Part shown: positions 53,301-61,178 of the stretch, piece after piece | Position numbering within the stretch: the first letter of the stretch is position 1 | Layout of the letters: the number at the start of each line of letters is the position of its first letter | Assembly (NCBI RefSeq): GCF_003001675.1 | Contig: NZ_PVYW01000018.1 | Location: 62,001 to 126,000 of the forward strand | Origin: Cohnella sp. SGD-V74 | GTDB lineage: Bacteria; Bacillota; Bacilli; Paenibacillales; Paenibacillaceae | DNA length: 64,000 bases | Direction of reading: 5' to 3' | Notes under the pieces: generated by a model | Database searches by the model: none | Told to the model about the DNA's origin: nothing | Seen by the model: only the letters and a program-made list of their open reading frames with translations | Translations under genes and position numbers: made by a program

Positions 53301-56108
53301 GATCCGGAATTCAAGGTAAAGACCTCTTATGTTGAAGGTAGTGGCAATGTATATTATATTGCTCGAATGATTGGCCCCACTGAAGCCTATTCTGTATCGT
53401 TGCCAAGGGATGCGGTTGAGTATCGAGTTGGGTACTCCACAGCACAGGTTTTACCCAAAGTATTTCCGGTCTCTACAGACGGAAATCGGATGGCTCATCT
53501 CGAATTCAAAAGTGGGGGAAACACTTATTTAATAATTCGAAACAATACAACAGGTGGAAAAATTAGCGAACACTTGGTTTATAGTGATGCTGATAGTGAT
53601 CCATCAAGTGTAAAAGTTCTACACTACGCACGTAATCGTATCGTCATAAACTACGGATCAACCATTGAAGTGTATGATTTCAACGGTAACAAAGTTTGGG
53701 GAAAAACATTATCAGCAATTGGAATAGGGAACATAACACGATTTTCGAATTCCGCAATTGCCTCGAAGGATGGTAAAGTACTATGGATTGACCAGACCGG
53801 TTCGGACAGCAATTTTAAGCTCTATTACAAGTCGCTTAATCTGCTGACCGGGACGATCGATCAGTCGGTGGAATTGGGAAGTTATGATGTTGGACATTAT
53901 TATTACCGCGGTCCAGTGGCATACCCTCCGAGATTTATGGATGACGGTAAGGTCTTCTTAACTTACGGCGCTTATACGGACAGTTACGACTGCTATGGGT
54001 GTAGGAGGCACCAAGTTACAAATAAAGTTGTCGATGGACCTGGAACAATACCGGAATATTCATCCAACCTCGGACAATATTATTCTACCAGTAAAGAAAT
54101 TATCAACGCTGAGTTTCAATATGCGCTGAAGCTCCCAAAAACATTTTATAAGACGCGGGAGTCTGCCGGACTCTCATTTAGAATGACAGACAATAGAAAC
54201 ATGTATCGGGTAGAAACAACAAACTATCACGTCCGAATTGTAAAAGTGGTCGATGGGAATCGAACTATCCTGAAGGAAATTAATCGGGATTCACCGCCAG
54301 ATGTATGGACAAATTATAAGGTGAGGGTCGTCGGGAAGAGGATAAAAGTTTACATCAACGGAGTCCCATTAGTAGAAGTAATCGAGGACTCTCCGCCAAT
54401 ATTTGGCTATTACGGTCCTTACGCAAACCGTGAGTATGTGTCTTTCAAGGATATGTCAGTGTTGCCGTATGAAGTCGATATGATGGACAATGTCGCGTTG
54501 GTGGATGAATCTGTTGAATACGAGACATCCTGGAGTGATCCGGAAAATGATCCACAACTCAAGGAACGAACAACTTGGGATTTCGAGCACATCGACCCTA
54601 ATAAGTTCCTTAATGCCGGTGACGGAAAATCGGGATTATCGTCCGTACATGGCAAGACGGTGGATTCACCGATTCTAAGCTTCGACAGAGTAGGATTGTA
54701 CAAAATAACGTATCGCGGATCGGATGACCCGCATCCGGACTATCTATTTCCATCGATGACCTTTGATGCGTATCGGCAATTTTCGGACGACTACTGGCAA
54801 AATATTGCCGTGCATCGCCGGCCGATTGCACAGTTCACCCTCAGTATCGATCCAGTAACCAAAAAAGTCGTTTGGAATGATACGTCTTACGATCCCGATC
54901 GTTGGTTAAGCCCGACCAACTATAGCTCGGAGGCAACTGGCATTGACTACAAAAATAGTCGAGGTATAACTAAAAGGGTGTACTACAGTATATCTCCATC
55001 CGGAGAGGTATCCGATATGCAGCTCATCTCACCGCGGGAAGCTGGCGTATATACGGTGGGAGAAGCTGTGCGAGACGAGTACAATGCATGGTCCGAGTGG
55101 TATATCCAAGCAATCAACATTACGCAGCCAATCATCGACGAGCCGCCAATTCCAGGCTTTACACTGAGCAAAACGACGCTCAGTGCGTCGGAGACGCTTA
55201 CGATCACATCGACTGCATGGGACAAGGAAGACGGCCCGGCAGAATTTCTACCGCATCAATACTTCATTCGGAACCTGACAACCGGCACGGCCGAGTCGCT
55301 GCAGAGTACGGATCGCGGAACCTGGACGAAGAGCTTCAGCTCGCTCGGTGAATTTGAGATCCGGCAAGTCGTGCGTGACTCTGTTGGTCAGACAGCGCAA
55401 CTGATCAAGCGTGTCCAAGTAGTCAATACCCCTCCGGTGGCTAACTTCGACTGGACGCCGAAGCCGGCATGGGAGGGGGATACAGTTCACCTCATCAACC
55501 AATCAACAGACGCTGACGAGGATACACTAAGTTCGGCTTGGGTGATTACTGGTCCAAACGGCTACTACCGAACCAGCTCAGAGACAAATCCAAGCTTCTC
55601 GGATACGGCCAATCGTCCAGGGGTATATTCGGTGCAGTTGACGGTTCGTGATCCGATCGGCGCATCGGACACGATTACTAAGCCAATCGTTGTAGGAGAC
55701 TTGACCATTGAAGGCCAGGTTCTTCACACGGATGATTGGGAAGAGTATCGATTAAAATGGAATGCAAGTAATCCAACCAGGAAAAGAGATCAGAATGTAT
55801 TTTGGGCCGGAGAAGCGTTCGTATTAGCTTCGATTGTGACGGATACGGGGCCAACAAGTACGACGAAGCCGCTGCAGGTCGTCGCACAGCTGCTGACGAG
55901 AACAAACTCCGTGGTGATGACAACGACAGATCGCATTCGTTTTAATGGAGAAATGCTGGATGTAGGGTTTGCCAAAACCTTAAAGGATGGGCCATACACC
56001 ATGCGATTTACTGTTAATTGGAGCAACGGCGTCGTCGATTCAGTTGATGTTCCGATCATTATCAGGGGCAATATAAACGATGTTATTCTAGTTCATAACC
56101 GGCATTAA
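50391..56108 (+). CDS. Giant exported PKD/Big-domain surface protein
   Basis: About 1,905 residues from GTG 50391 (GGGAGG at 7 nt); ATG 50430 with AGTGAGGGG is an equal alternative and gives the classical signal peptide MKKNLSLLVLLALSI. Mosaic of extracellular modules: a Big2-type domain (SSNKAVATVDSKGKVTGVKA) around 51200-51360, several PKD repeats (YDPDGDPITYTWDF near 51870; others near 52130, 52340, 55140 and 55430), a beta-propeller-like central part (52900-54050), and a LamG/concanavalin-like segment (54100-54450, YRVETTNYHVRIVKV). The end is another beta domain (55700-56080). No catalytic motif or sortase signal is visible, so it is probably an adhesin-like or glycan-binding protein. 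Driven by leader B. Confidence 0.8.
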   Translation: MKKIITLRSEGSSMKKNLSLLVLLALSISLIPVFPNNESVAEAAAPSLGNPTIGPSGPATSQTLTIPVEASGLTNPGVMWTQMDNGKFRATSELTNDSATVDYGGKLLEGGMQKEYPVSGAYFRQLVDTRKYQPGSWKDKAGNIYAKKYVEKSALNQSKMTWVISDTYEPSAPTRDAPRVWSEDKLVVEHFTKTGGPDWTDNKRYGELGNYKWIVNYATPMDLWWTGEVKQSKTMRMMPNSVGVNQSKNMVAEVETTGYGAVNWTGVSARAEKWESSNKAVATVDSKGKVTGVKAGTTVVSAEWKSGLYHLKASATVTVVAGTTPPDPEPTPEPQPYEITGNFDILPDQTIEWRDTFTLKPRDFKISAQCTYQKHNYLIERDGNWSRSNNVTSQTANTVYPYSSYPDIIGIGVHQVSLKIFAKCDGKEVETGWLATKDLIVNGPVSNSPPYFNAGWFEEYDRFSWDAPWYVVINKRVNLRIINKPFPVADPAEPYDPDGDPITYTWDFANSKSSWVQSLPEKYGLWLNDEMHTNILADELGQHCARVTARDPFGAASTRNVCVQVIPENPIPIIDGPYEVVEGRPLPKPFDGSRSFSPIKRSIVKYDWTNVHERYYTPGQEIITLEVTDSGGLKSEAPASHTLTVKEDLPPVPKLDFDNTALRTTPVVMTNNSYSPDNDIIVENLTTYRYDSNNDGSFEDETSIPVDFDENDIFIFNPPRIGNYRFHVYVKEDWGKEAQKDFDLKIVNDNPQASFTVSGEIEQPPGALPDALLPNQLLGSTWKTSNFNGDLVKRFYRNGNELVSGITHTQVEPVWPVYPHEYLNKESRYFAPTAGAEIRGVDFDELLRAAFGEEYTLTIKDNGVNAPYNSRYTHQMRKNGVIEAELNSPWSDEYVRGLGSYSFITDGRLAIYNYSGQLCSWNSSDGTTGTYGGTNYNYFYYNPSTNKVVIWNGQLCDSDGKYNNLSYVTGDPEFKVKTSYVEGSGNVYYIARMIGPTEAYSVSLPRDAVEYRVGYSTAQVLPKVFPVSTDGNRMAHLEFKSGGNTYLIIRNNTTGGKISEHLVYSDADSDPSSVKVLHYARNRIVINYGSTIEVYDFNGNKVWGKTLSAIGIGNITRFSNSAIASKDGKVLWIDQTGSDSNFKLYYKSLNLLTGTIDQSVELGSYDVGHYYYRGPVAYPPRFMDDGKVFLTYGAYTDSYDCYGCRRHQVTNKVVDGPGTIPEYSSNLGQYYSTSKEIINAEFQYALKLPKTFYKTRESAGLSFRMTDNRNMYRVETTNYHVRIVKVVDGNRTILKEINRDSPPDVWTNYKVRVVGKRIKVYINGVPLVEVIEDSPPIFGYYGPYANREYVSFKDMSVLPYEVDMMDNVALVDESVEYETSWSDPENDPQLKERTTWDFEHIDPNKFLNAGDGKSGLSSVHGKTVDSPILSFDRVGLYKITYRGSDDPHPDYLFPSMTFDAYRQFSDDYWQNIAVHRRPIAQFTLSIDPVTKKVVWNDTSYDPDRWLSPTNYSSEATGIDYKNSRGITKRVYYSISPSGEVSDMQLISPREAGVYTVGEAVRDEYNAWSEWYIQAINITQPIIDEPPIPGFTLSKTTLSASETLTITSTAWDKEDGPAEFLPHQYFIRNLTTGTAESLQSTDRGTWTKSFSSLGEFEIRQVVRDSVGQTAQLIKRVQVVNTPPVANFDWTPKPAWEGDTVHLINQSTDADEDTLSSAWVITGPNGYYRTSSETNPSFSDTANRPGVYSVQLTVRDPIGASDTITKPIVVGDLTIEGQVLHTDDWEEYRLKWNASNPTRKRDQNVFWAGEAFVLASIVTDTGPTSTTKPLQVVAQLLTRTNSVVMTTTDRIRFNGEMLDVGFAKTLKDGPYTMRFTVNWSNGVVDSVDVPIIIRGNINDVILVHNRH

Positions 56109-56110
56109 TA

Positions 56111-56142
56111 CAAGAAAGGGCGCCTTGTGGCGTCCTTTCTTG
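56111..56142 (+). terminator. Intrinsic terminator of the PKD gene
   Basis: CAAGAAAGGGCGCC / GGCGTCCTTTCTTG stem (one bulge) directly after the stop. Confidence 0.75.
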
Positions 56143-56154
56143 CATCTAGAAACG

Positions 56155-56302
56155 ATTGTTTTCTCGTTAAAATATGTGATATAGTGGACTTAGAATCTAG
56201 GAAGAACATTATACGCAAGATTAGAAGCCCTAGCGGCAGAATATCTCAATTGCTTCAGAAACATGAGGCAATCGAAGGTATCTGTCTGTCTAGGGCTTTT
56301 TT
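56155..56302 (+). promoter_or_regulatory. Attenuator leader module E (before sliding clamp)
   Basis: -10 TATAGT (56180) with a weak TTGTTT-like -35. Leader GAACATTATACGCAAG, then AGCCCTAG (56226) pairing with CTAGGGCTTTTTT (56290-56302), with an inner CAGA.../...TCTG arm. The terminator arm starts 41 nt after the -10. It precedes the DnaN-like gene by about 115 bp. Confidence 0.7.
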
Positions 56303-56419
56303 GCGTTTTCTAGACTCTATTGGCGGACGTAGCGCACCGTTCAATTAAAAGGCTCATGTTCCGAGAGGACATGATTTTCTACCTGGAGGTGAATGCCCGA
56401 GGACTTTTGAAGGGCACAT

Positions 56420-57688
56420 ATGAGCAACTTACTTGAAATGATGCAAGAGAAAGCTGCAGAAGAGATGACGGTTCGGTTAAAAGTTAGGGACAAGCCAGCT
56501 TTTATTCGGATGATCGATGAAACTGCGGGCTTTTGCGCAGAAGTGGAATCAATTCCGGTATTAAAAGGGATGCTTCTGCAAGTTAAAACCAAGGTACCCA
56601 AGCGAACCGCAAATGGAATGGAAGAGGTGGACGGAGTCGCATTGTTCACCACTGGTAGCAACAGCAATCAGACCCTTATTAAAGGGTACGCTGCCGAATT
56701 TGGGCAAGATACTATGTTCGAAGCAGATGCAGCTATCGAAGCGTTGGTTCCTGCAGGTAGGTTTGCGGAGCTGCTAAAAAAGTTACCCCAAAAGGCTGAA
56801 TGGATCTTCGAATTCAATGCCGGAAATGGGGAAGAAGACTATGGATTCCTCAACATAAGGTGTGGAAAATCGGAGTATGTGCTTCAACTACTGAATGTTT
56901 CGGAGTATCCTCAGACTCGACCAGAGTCCGTACCCCCTCTAGCGTTTTCGAGCAAGGAATTCTGTTCCGCATTGCATAACAGTAAATATGCATCTGAAAA
57001 GAAAACAATGGATTCACCGATCGCCGGCATACATCTGATATGCAGGGAAGAAGGTAAAATCATTGTAGAAACGACAAATCGAAGGCAGGCTTCAGTTGAA
57101 ACACTGGAAGCCACGACTTTGCGTGAGCTTGACATGATCATATCCCACGATACCGTAGACCGTATATACGAGGTCTTTGGGAAGCACGAAGGTAGGATCG
57201 TTGTACAGTTCGGAACGGCAACCATTACAGTAAATGGTTTTGGCTCGACGCTCATCTCTCGGGTTGTCGAAGGTAAATACCCTGACTTGTCTAAGATGGT
57301 TCCAAATGGGATAAAAGCAGAGTGCATTGTGTTGCAAAAAGATTTGCTTGGAGCCTTTGAAAGGTGTCTACTGATGGTGGCCGGAGAGAAAGAAAACAGT
57401 AGTTGTTCGGTTTCTGTGCGCTTCGGTAATGGCGTCCTCGCGCTTAGCGCAAAGGGTCAACTTGGGAAGGCAGAAGATTGTTTGGAAGTAGAGACGGATG
57501 GCGATGCTAGCTTTTTGATCGATCCAGCGAGGGCTAAGAATGCCCTAAAGTCGCTGAGCTCGCATGAAAAAGTGCGTATTCAATTCATCGGTTTGCTGAG
57601 TCCAATTATTTTCTATCCGGATGCCTTGGAGTATGAGGATTACACCAAGTTTGCATTAGTGCTTCCATTACGTGCAGCGGAGGGCTAA
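56420..57688 (+). CDS. DNA polymerase III beta subunit (sliding clamp) homologue
   Basis: 422 residues, more than the usual about 378. The three-domain clamp is recognisable: LVPAGRFAELLKKLP (domain 1 end), PLAFSSKEFCSALHNSKYASEKK at the start of domain 2, SRVVEGKYPDLSKMVP (family signature YPDY-x-x-x-IP), and a C-terminus FALVLPLRAAE like the canonical M-P-M/V-R end. ATG behind TTGAAGGGC. A replicon-encoded clamp is unusual on plasmids and would interact with polymerases or the local UvrX and ligase. Sequence is diverged from chromosomal DnaN, so it may be specialised for this replicon. The call is firm at family level. Confidence 0.8.
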   Translation: MSNLLEMMQEKAAEEMTVRLKVRDKPAFIRMIDETAGFCAEVESIPVLKGMLLQVKTKVPKRTANGMEEVDGVALFTTGSNSNQTLIKGYAAEFGQDTMFEADAAIEALVPAGRFAELLKKLPQKAEWIFEFNAGNGEEDYGFLNIRCGKSEYVLQLLNVSEYPQTRPESVPPLAFSSKEFCSALHNSKYASEKKTMDSPIAGIHLICREEGKIIVETTNRRQASVETLEATTLRELDMIISHDTVDRIYEVFGKHEGRIVVQFGTATITVNGFGSTLISRVVEGKYPDLSKMVPNGIKAECIVLQKDLLGAFERCLLMVAGEKENSSCSVSVRFGNGVLALSAKGQLGKAEDCLEVETDGDASFLIDPARAKNALKSLSSHEKVRIQFIGLLSPIIFYPDALEYEDYTKFALVLPLRAAEG

Positions 57689-57689
57689 G

Positions 57690-58442
57690 ATGAGCATCTT
57701 TATTCCTACAGATGTTACCTTCACAAATGTGATTAATGGGTTATGTGATTGCAAAGACGATAAGGTCCTTGATCTACTAGGTACAAGATCACTAAGCGAA
57801 CTGCTTGGACTGTTCAACGGTTATAAATACGAGATCATAGATTGCTACAATCGCGTTTATGGCCAATCCATTGCGTTCTATCGCATCCGTTTTAAGCGGG
57901 AGCGCTACGAGGATTCAACCGCTCAACTGTTAACATCACTCCAATTCATCCACTATCAGTTGACGGAAACAGTTCCATGCGATGAAGATCTTAGTTTGAT
58001 AGAGTCATTGATCTGGAGGTTAAAGTACATCTTGATTGAGCAGTTTCCGGAATACCGGGTCGCTTTATCAGATATCCATGAAGGCAGCTTCCCAGCAATA
58101 ATTTCTTCAATATGCAGTTCTGCATATTGGGAGTTCTCAGGAATCTATTGGGACGACTGCAGCCAATACATGATCAAGGATTTTGAAAGCATCCGGAAAC
58201 GGATGAATCAGATTAGAGATACCAGAGGCATGCGATTGATCGACGAGCCTAGTTACGTACGGCCCGAGACGGATCTAAATCGCTTCGAGTTATTAAAAGT
58301 AATTACGGCTATCGTAGAGGAATTTTCGATGCAGCCGCCGTTGCCGAAAAAGGAATGGATGTTCATCCAATCACTGTTAATTCGTCCGCAAAATTGGATT
58401 CTGGACATGATTCCAGAATACCATGCTGCCGAATTCAAATGA
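57690..58442 (+). CDS. Hypothetical protein co-transcribed with the clamp
   Basis: 250 residues from ATG 57690, directly after the clamp stop (GGAGGGCTAAG). Helical; features SLSELLGLFNGYKYEIIDCYNRVY, RFELLKVITAIVEEF and MIPEYHAAEFK. No motif or family recognised. Operon with the clamp suggests a replication-associated role. Confidence 0.7.
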   Translation: MSIFIPTDVTFTNVINGLCDCKDDKVLDLLGTRSLSELLGLFNGYKYEIIDCYNRVYGQSIAFYRIRFKRERYEDSTAQLLTSLQFIHYQLTETVPCDEDLSLIESLIWRLKYILIEQFPEYRVALSDIHEGSFPAIISSICSSAYWEFSGIYWDDCSQYMIKDFESIRKRMNQIRDTRGMRLIDEPSYVRPETDLNRFELLKVITAIVEEFSMQPPLPKKEWMFIQSLLIRPQNWILDMIPEYHAAEFK

Positions 58443-58448
58443 ACGCAA

Positions 58449-58475
58449 AGAGTGCTAAAGGGCACTCTATTTTTA
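58449..58475 (+). terminator. Intrinsic terminator
   Basis: AGAGTGC / GCACTCT stem and ATTTTTATT run after the clamp operon. Confidence 0.85.
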
Positions 58476-58496
58476 TTATCTTAGGAGGGTAATCAA

Positions 58497-58802
58497 TTGG
58501 AGAACAATAAAGTGCTCTTGTTGCAATGTAAATGTGGGAGGGCGCATACCCATCACACGAAAGGAAAGCTCAGTTGTCCAGTTTGCAAAAATGAGAGTAT
58601 TGAAGAGTTTGTAATCGTAACCGACCGACCTATCTTCAGGGTGTTTATGGTTGTTCTCAACCGGTTAGGTAGGCGAATACCTTATTTCTTTACAGCATCT
58701 AGCAGGCAGGGAGACTTCAGACGAGCGCGACTTGTTTACGAAACCTTCGATTGGGAAATTGCCCGATCGATGGTTGTTGAAGATTTGGAGGTGGCCTTGT
58801 GA
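58497..58802 (+). CDS. Zinc-ribbon protein 1
   Basis: 101 residues, TTG start with TAGGAGGG. N-terminal ribbon CKCGRAHTHHTKGKLSCPVC (residues 11-30) then an alpha/beta part ending EIARSMVVEDLEVAL. Paired with a second ribbon protein whose start overlaps its end. Unrecognised; nucleic-acid binding is a guess from the ribbon. Confidence 0.6.
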   Translation: MENNKVLLLQCKCGRAHTHHTKGKLSCPVCKNESIEEFVIVTDRPIFRVFMVVLNRLGRRIPYFFTASSRQGDFRRARLVYETFDWEIARSMVVEDLEVAL

Positions 58803-59116
58803 AAATCGGACTTTATATTTGCGAATGTGGCGCGATTCATGTGTTGGATGGGCATTGCCCCTCAGCGCTGTGTATCGAATGTAAAGAGAAAGTACAAAAG
58901 CAAGTGGCGGTTACCTGGGAGGATATGAGGAGATTGCAAGTCAAACATCTGCTTCTTGTACTTCGAGGGATCTTCTTGCAGCAGACAACAGAAGAAGGCA
59001 CATTAATTGAACCGTATCTCATTTGGGCAGCTGGTACTCAAAAGCAAGCCATTATCGATTGGTGCGACGGCCGAATACAGGAACTCCCAATCGAAAAGAT
59101 GAAGGGAGTAATTTAA
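58799..59116 (+). CDS. Zinc-ribbon protein 2
   Basis: 105 residues, GTG start overlapping the previous stop (TTGTGA). Ribbon CECGAIHVLDGHCPSALCIEC, then a helical part (LQVKHLLLVLRGIF). Similar layout to the upstream neighbour (ribbon then about 70 residues), possibly a diverged duplicate. Confidence 0.6.
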   Translation: MKIGLYICECGAIHVLDGHCPSALCIECKEKVQKQVAVTWEDMRRLQVKHLLLVLRGIFLQQTTEEGTLIEPYLIWAAGTQKQAIIDWCDGRIQELPIEKMKGVI

Positions 59117-59509
59117 TTGGATTACAAAAAGATAGCATCGATACTGGTTCCCGGCGAAAAGTATACACTTACTGCACTCACGGATTTCGGATTTCCATAC
59201 CGTCAGCATATGACCATTTTGGAAGTGTCCGTAACCCCGTACGCACAGTACAAAGAGAGCTTGCTTATCCGATTCAAACGGCCGCGCGGTCGTAAAGTGT
59301 TGAGTGTTCGTTTCTATGCTCAACATGAAGAGTTTGTGATTTGGAAAGGCCACGTTTCTCCTAAGACCGAATTGTATGGTGAGCCGGTCCAAGTGGATTC
59401 AGGTTTGATCGTGCGGCAGGGGAGATATCGTCCCTTTCATCAAGGCTATTTGCGTGATGCAATTGCTTCGGTAATAGAGCAGCCATTGCTTACCTTTGGG
59501 ATCAATTGA
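59117..59509 (+). CDS. Hypothetical protein following the zinc-ribbon pair
   Basis: 130 residues, TTG start immediately after the previous stop (TAATTG). Beta-rich (YTLTALTDFGFPYRQHMTIL; SLLIRFKRPRGRKVLSVRFY). No family recognised. A hairpin CAATTGG / CCAATTG follows at 59523-59558. Confidence 0.55.
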   Translation: MDYKKIASILVPGEKYTLTALTDFGFPYRQHMTILEVSVTPYAQYKESLLIRFKRPRGRKVLSVRFYAQHEEFVIWKGHVSPKTELYGEPVQVDSGLIVRQGRYRPFHQGYLRDAIASVIEQPLLTFGIN

Positions 59510-59591
59510 ATTATGATTTCCTCAATTGGTTGGCTTTCGCTAAGCGAGCCAATTGGGGAAATCTTTATAAAAACCGAAAGGGTCGAAAATT

Positions 59592-59849
59592 ATGACTAAC
59601 ACGAATGAGAAGACAGATACAGTAACAATGATCGTTGACAAAGAACAACGGACTGTACGTTTTGACTGTGAGGGAGACGTCTGGAGATGGCTAGTCAACT
59701 GGGAAGGATTAGACCTTTGGGGTGCTACTAATGAGGTGCTCAATAGCATCTTGGAAAAGGATGTGCGAAAATTCTATTATGATATACCTTTGTTTAATTT
59801 TATCAGCAACTTTAGAAGGTTTGTTGACAAAATCGTATTCGTAAACTAA
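59592..59849 (+). CDS. Hypothetical 85-residue protein
   Basis: ATG 59592 with AAAGGG upstream. MTNTNEKTDTVTMIVDKEQR, then CEGDVWRWLVNWEGLDLWG and an aromatic C-terminus. Not recognised. Confidence 0.55.
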   Translation: MTNTNEKTDTVTMIVDKEQRTVRFDCEGDVWRWLVNWEGLDLWGATNEVLNSILEKDVRKFYYDIPLFNFISNFRRFVDKIVFVN

Positions 59850-59880
59850 TGAATAAAACCTAACAAGCAATTCTGTTCAT

Positions 59881-60000
59881 TTGCGAGTTCTATAAATCGA
59901 TGATAAAATGGATATAATTGTCGATTCAATTAACATTCTCGCAAACATTAGCCCTATGGGTTCAGGCGTATTTTCGTCTGCTCATAAGGGCTTTTTGTTT
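59881..60000 (+). promoter_or_regulatory. Attenuator leader module C (before signal peptidase)
   Basis: -35 TTGCGA (59881), 17-bp spacer, -10 TAAAAT (59904). Leader TTAACATTCTCGCAAAC, then AGCCCTATGGGTTCAGGCG (59950) / CGTCTGCTCATAAGGGCT and TTTTTGTTT. Three-tier stem with loop TATTTT; arm starts 41 nt after the -10. The stem ends about 35 bp before the signal peptidase start. Confidence 0.8.
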
Positions 60001-60031
60001 ACTGGTTTGAAAAACTGAGGTGAAACAAGTT

Positions 60032-60640
60032 ATGGATACAATTGTGAGAGAAACAGAGCAAGAAATACTGAATAGTTCAGGAAAGAAAAATGAAGCCAAA
60101 GAATGGATTAAGGCTCTGCTCACTGCTGCAATCGTTTTATTTTTAATTCAAAAATTTTTATTTATGCCGTATGCGATCGAGGGGCCTTCGATGTTTCCGA
60201 CCTTCAAAACAGGAGAGAGGATCGTTGTGAATAAACTGATCTTTGACTTACGGAGCCCAAAGCGGGGGGAAATCGTTGTACTTCGTTCTCCGGAGGGCAG
60301 AACCCTAATCAAGAGAATAATCGGACTGCCTGGGGACCGGATTCAACTGAAAAACAACTTAGTTTACATAAACGGCGAAGTGTTAGTAGAGCCTTATCTG
60401 CAGAGTAGTTTGTATGATAAAGCAGAGAATGGTATCAAAATGAACCGAGACTATTCTCAGTATCTGGTACCGGATAATAAACTATTTGTGCTGGGGGATA
60501 ATCGTTTACACAGTCAGGATAGTAGAGCTCTTGGCGCAATTTCTTTGAACGAAGTCATTGGACGTGCTGACTTAGTAATTTGGCCAATCAACCAAGTACG
60601 CTTTGTTCAGCACAACTCTATTAGGGAATTAGAGTTGTAA
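60032..60640 (+). CDS. Type I signal peptidase
   Basis: 202 residues from ATG 60032 (CTGAGGTG upstream; a GTG at 60020 is in frame). One TM helix (about 26-43), catalytic S53 in EGPSMFPTF, K94 in TLIKRIIGLPGD, and box E GDNRLHSQDSRALG. Bacillus Sip-type serine-lysine enzyme that removes signal peptides. With the SLH and PKD exported proteins under related leaders, it may be dedicated to them. Confidence 0.95.
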   Translation: MDTIVRETEQEILNSSGKKNEAKEWIKALLTAAIVLFLIQKFLFMPYAIEGPSMFPTFKTGERIVVNKLIFDLRSPKRGEIVVLRSPEGRTLIKRIIGLPGDRIQLKNNLVYINGEVLVEPYLQSSLYDKAENGIKMNRDYSQYLVPDNKLFVLGDNRLHSQDSRALGAISLNEVIGRADLVIWPINQVRFVQHNSIRELEL

Positions 60641-60659
60641 ACTGGACTTATTGCATTTT

Positions 60660-60800
60660 TGAATGAAGGTCGCCTTATCGGCAAAACAACCGAAAGCGTG
60701 CCGGCATCGGGATCCGCGCGGCGAAGGCATCGGCCAGATCGAGCAGCTGCAGTCCGTCCGGGGGTTTACAGACGAAACCGGGCATCAGGATCCGCTCACT
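60660..60800. repeat. GC-rich degenerate repeat block (R6)
   Basis: GGCATCGGCCAGATCGAGCA then GCTGCAGTCCGTCCGGGGG and CGAAACCGGGCATCAGGATC, matching the unit GGCCAGATCGCGCAG...CAG of block R3. A 60-codon frame over it is not supported as a gene. Confidence 0.35.
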
Positions 60801-60845
60801 AATGCTATTATTGAAAAAATAGTCCAATCAAGCAAATATATTTGA

Positions 60846-60970
60846 TTGCGAGTCGTATAGATCGATGATAAAATGGCTTTAATCTCGTCGATATGTATTA
60901 TCGACATTCCAGCAAGCAAAAGCCCTATGGGTTCAGGTGTATTTATGCCTGTTCAAATCGGGCTTTTTTG
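60846..60970 (+). promoter_or_regulatory. Attenuator leader module D (before DnaA-I initiator)
   Basis: -35 TTGCGA (60846), 17-bp spacer, -10 TAAAAT (60869); the spacer and flanks GATCGATGATAAAATGG are nearly identical to module C. Leader GACATTCCAGCAAGCAA, then AGCCCTATGGGTTCAGG (60921) / CCTGTTCAAATCGGGCT and TTTTTT. Terminator arm starts 47 nt after the -10. Confidence 0.8.
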
Positions 60971-61007
60971 TGTATGTCGAAATTTGATGAGGGAGGGATG
61001 AAGAGTG

Positions 61008-61058
61008 ATGTCGCGAGATGGACACATATTCCTGATGGGAGGGAAGTGGATCAGCTAA
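61008..61058 (+). CDS. 16-codon ORF after leader D
   Basis: ATG 61008 lies 10 nt behind GGGAGGG and encodes MSRDGHIFLMGGKWIS. A second overlapping ATG (60998) gives a 21-residue peptide. It is the first thing translated after the attenuator, so it may be a leader peptide or a chance ORF. Confidence 0.25.
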   Translation: MSRDGHIFLMGGKWIS

Positions 61059-61061
61059 AAT

Positions 61062-61097
61062 AAAAAAAGAGCTTTGGATTGGGACCCTTGAGCTCTT
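61062..61097 (-). terminator. Hairpin with minus-strand T-run
   Basis: AAGAGCT / AGCTCTT stem; the T-run is on the minus strand (AGCTCTTTTTTTA). It would stop transcription from the right; no gene is seen to need it. Confidence 0.4.
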
Positions 61098-61178
61098 GAT
61101 TACTAAGATATGGTTTTATTGATAAAATCATATCATGTCTGACTTATTGAAGTCAACATTTTAGCGTGCCACAGATCA

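Noticed and set aside
60663..60845. 60-codon frame between the signal peptidase and leader D
   Set aside because: Overlaps repeat block R6 and has no ribosome site.
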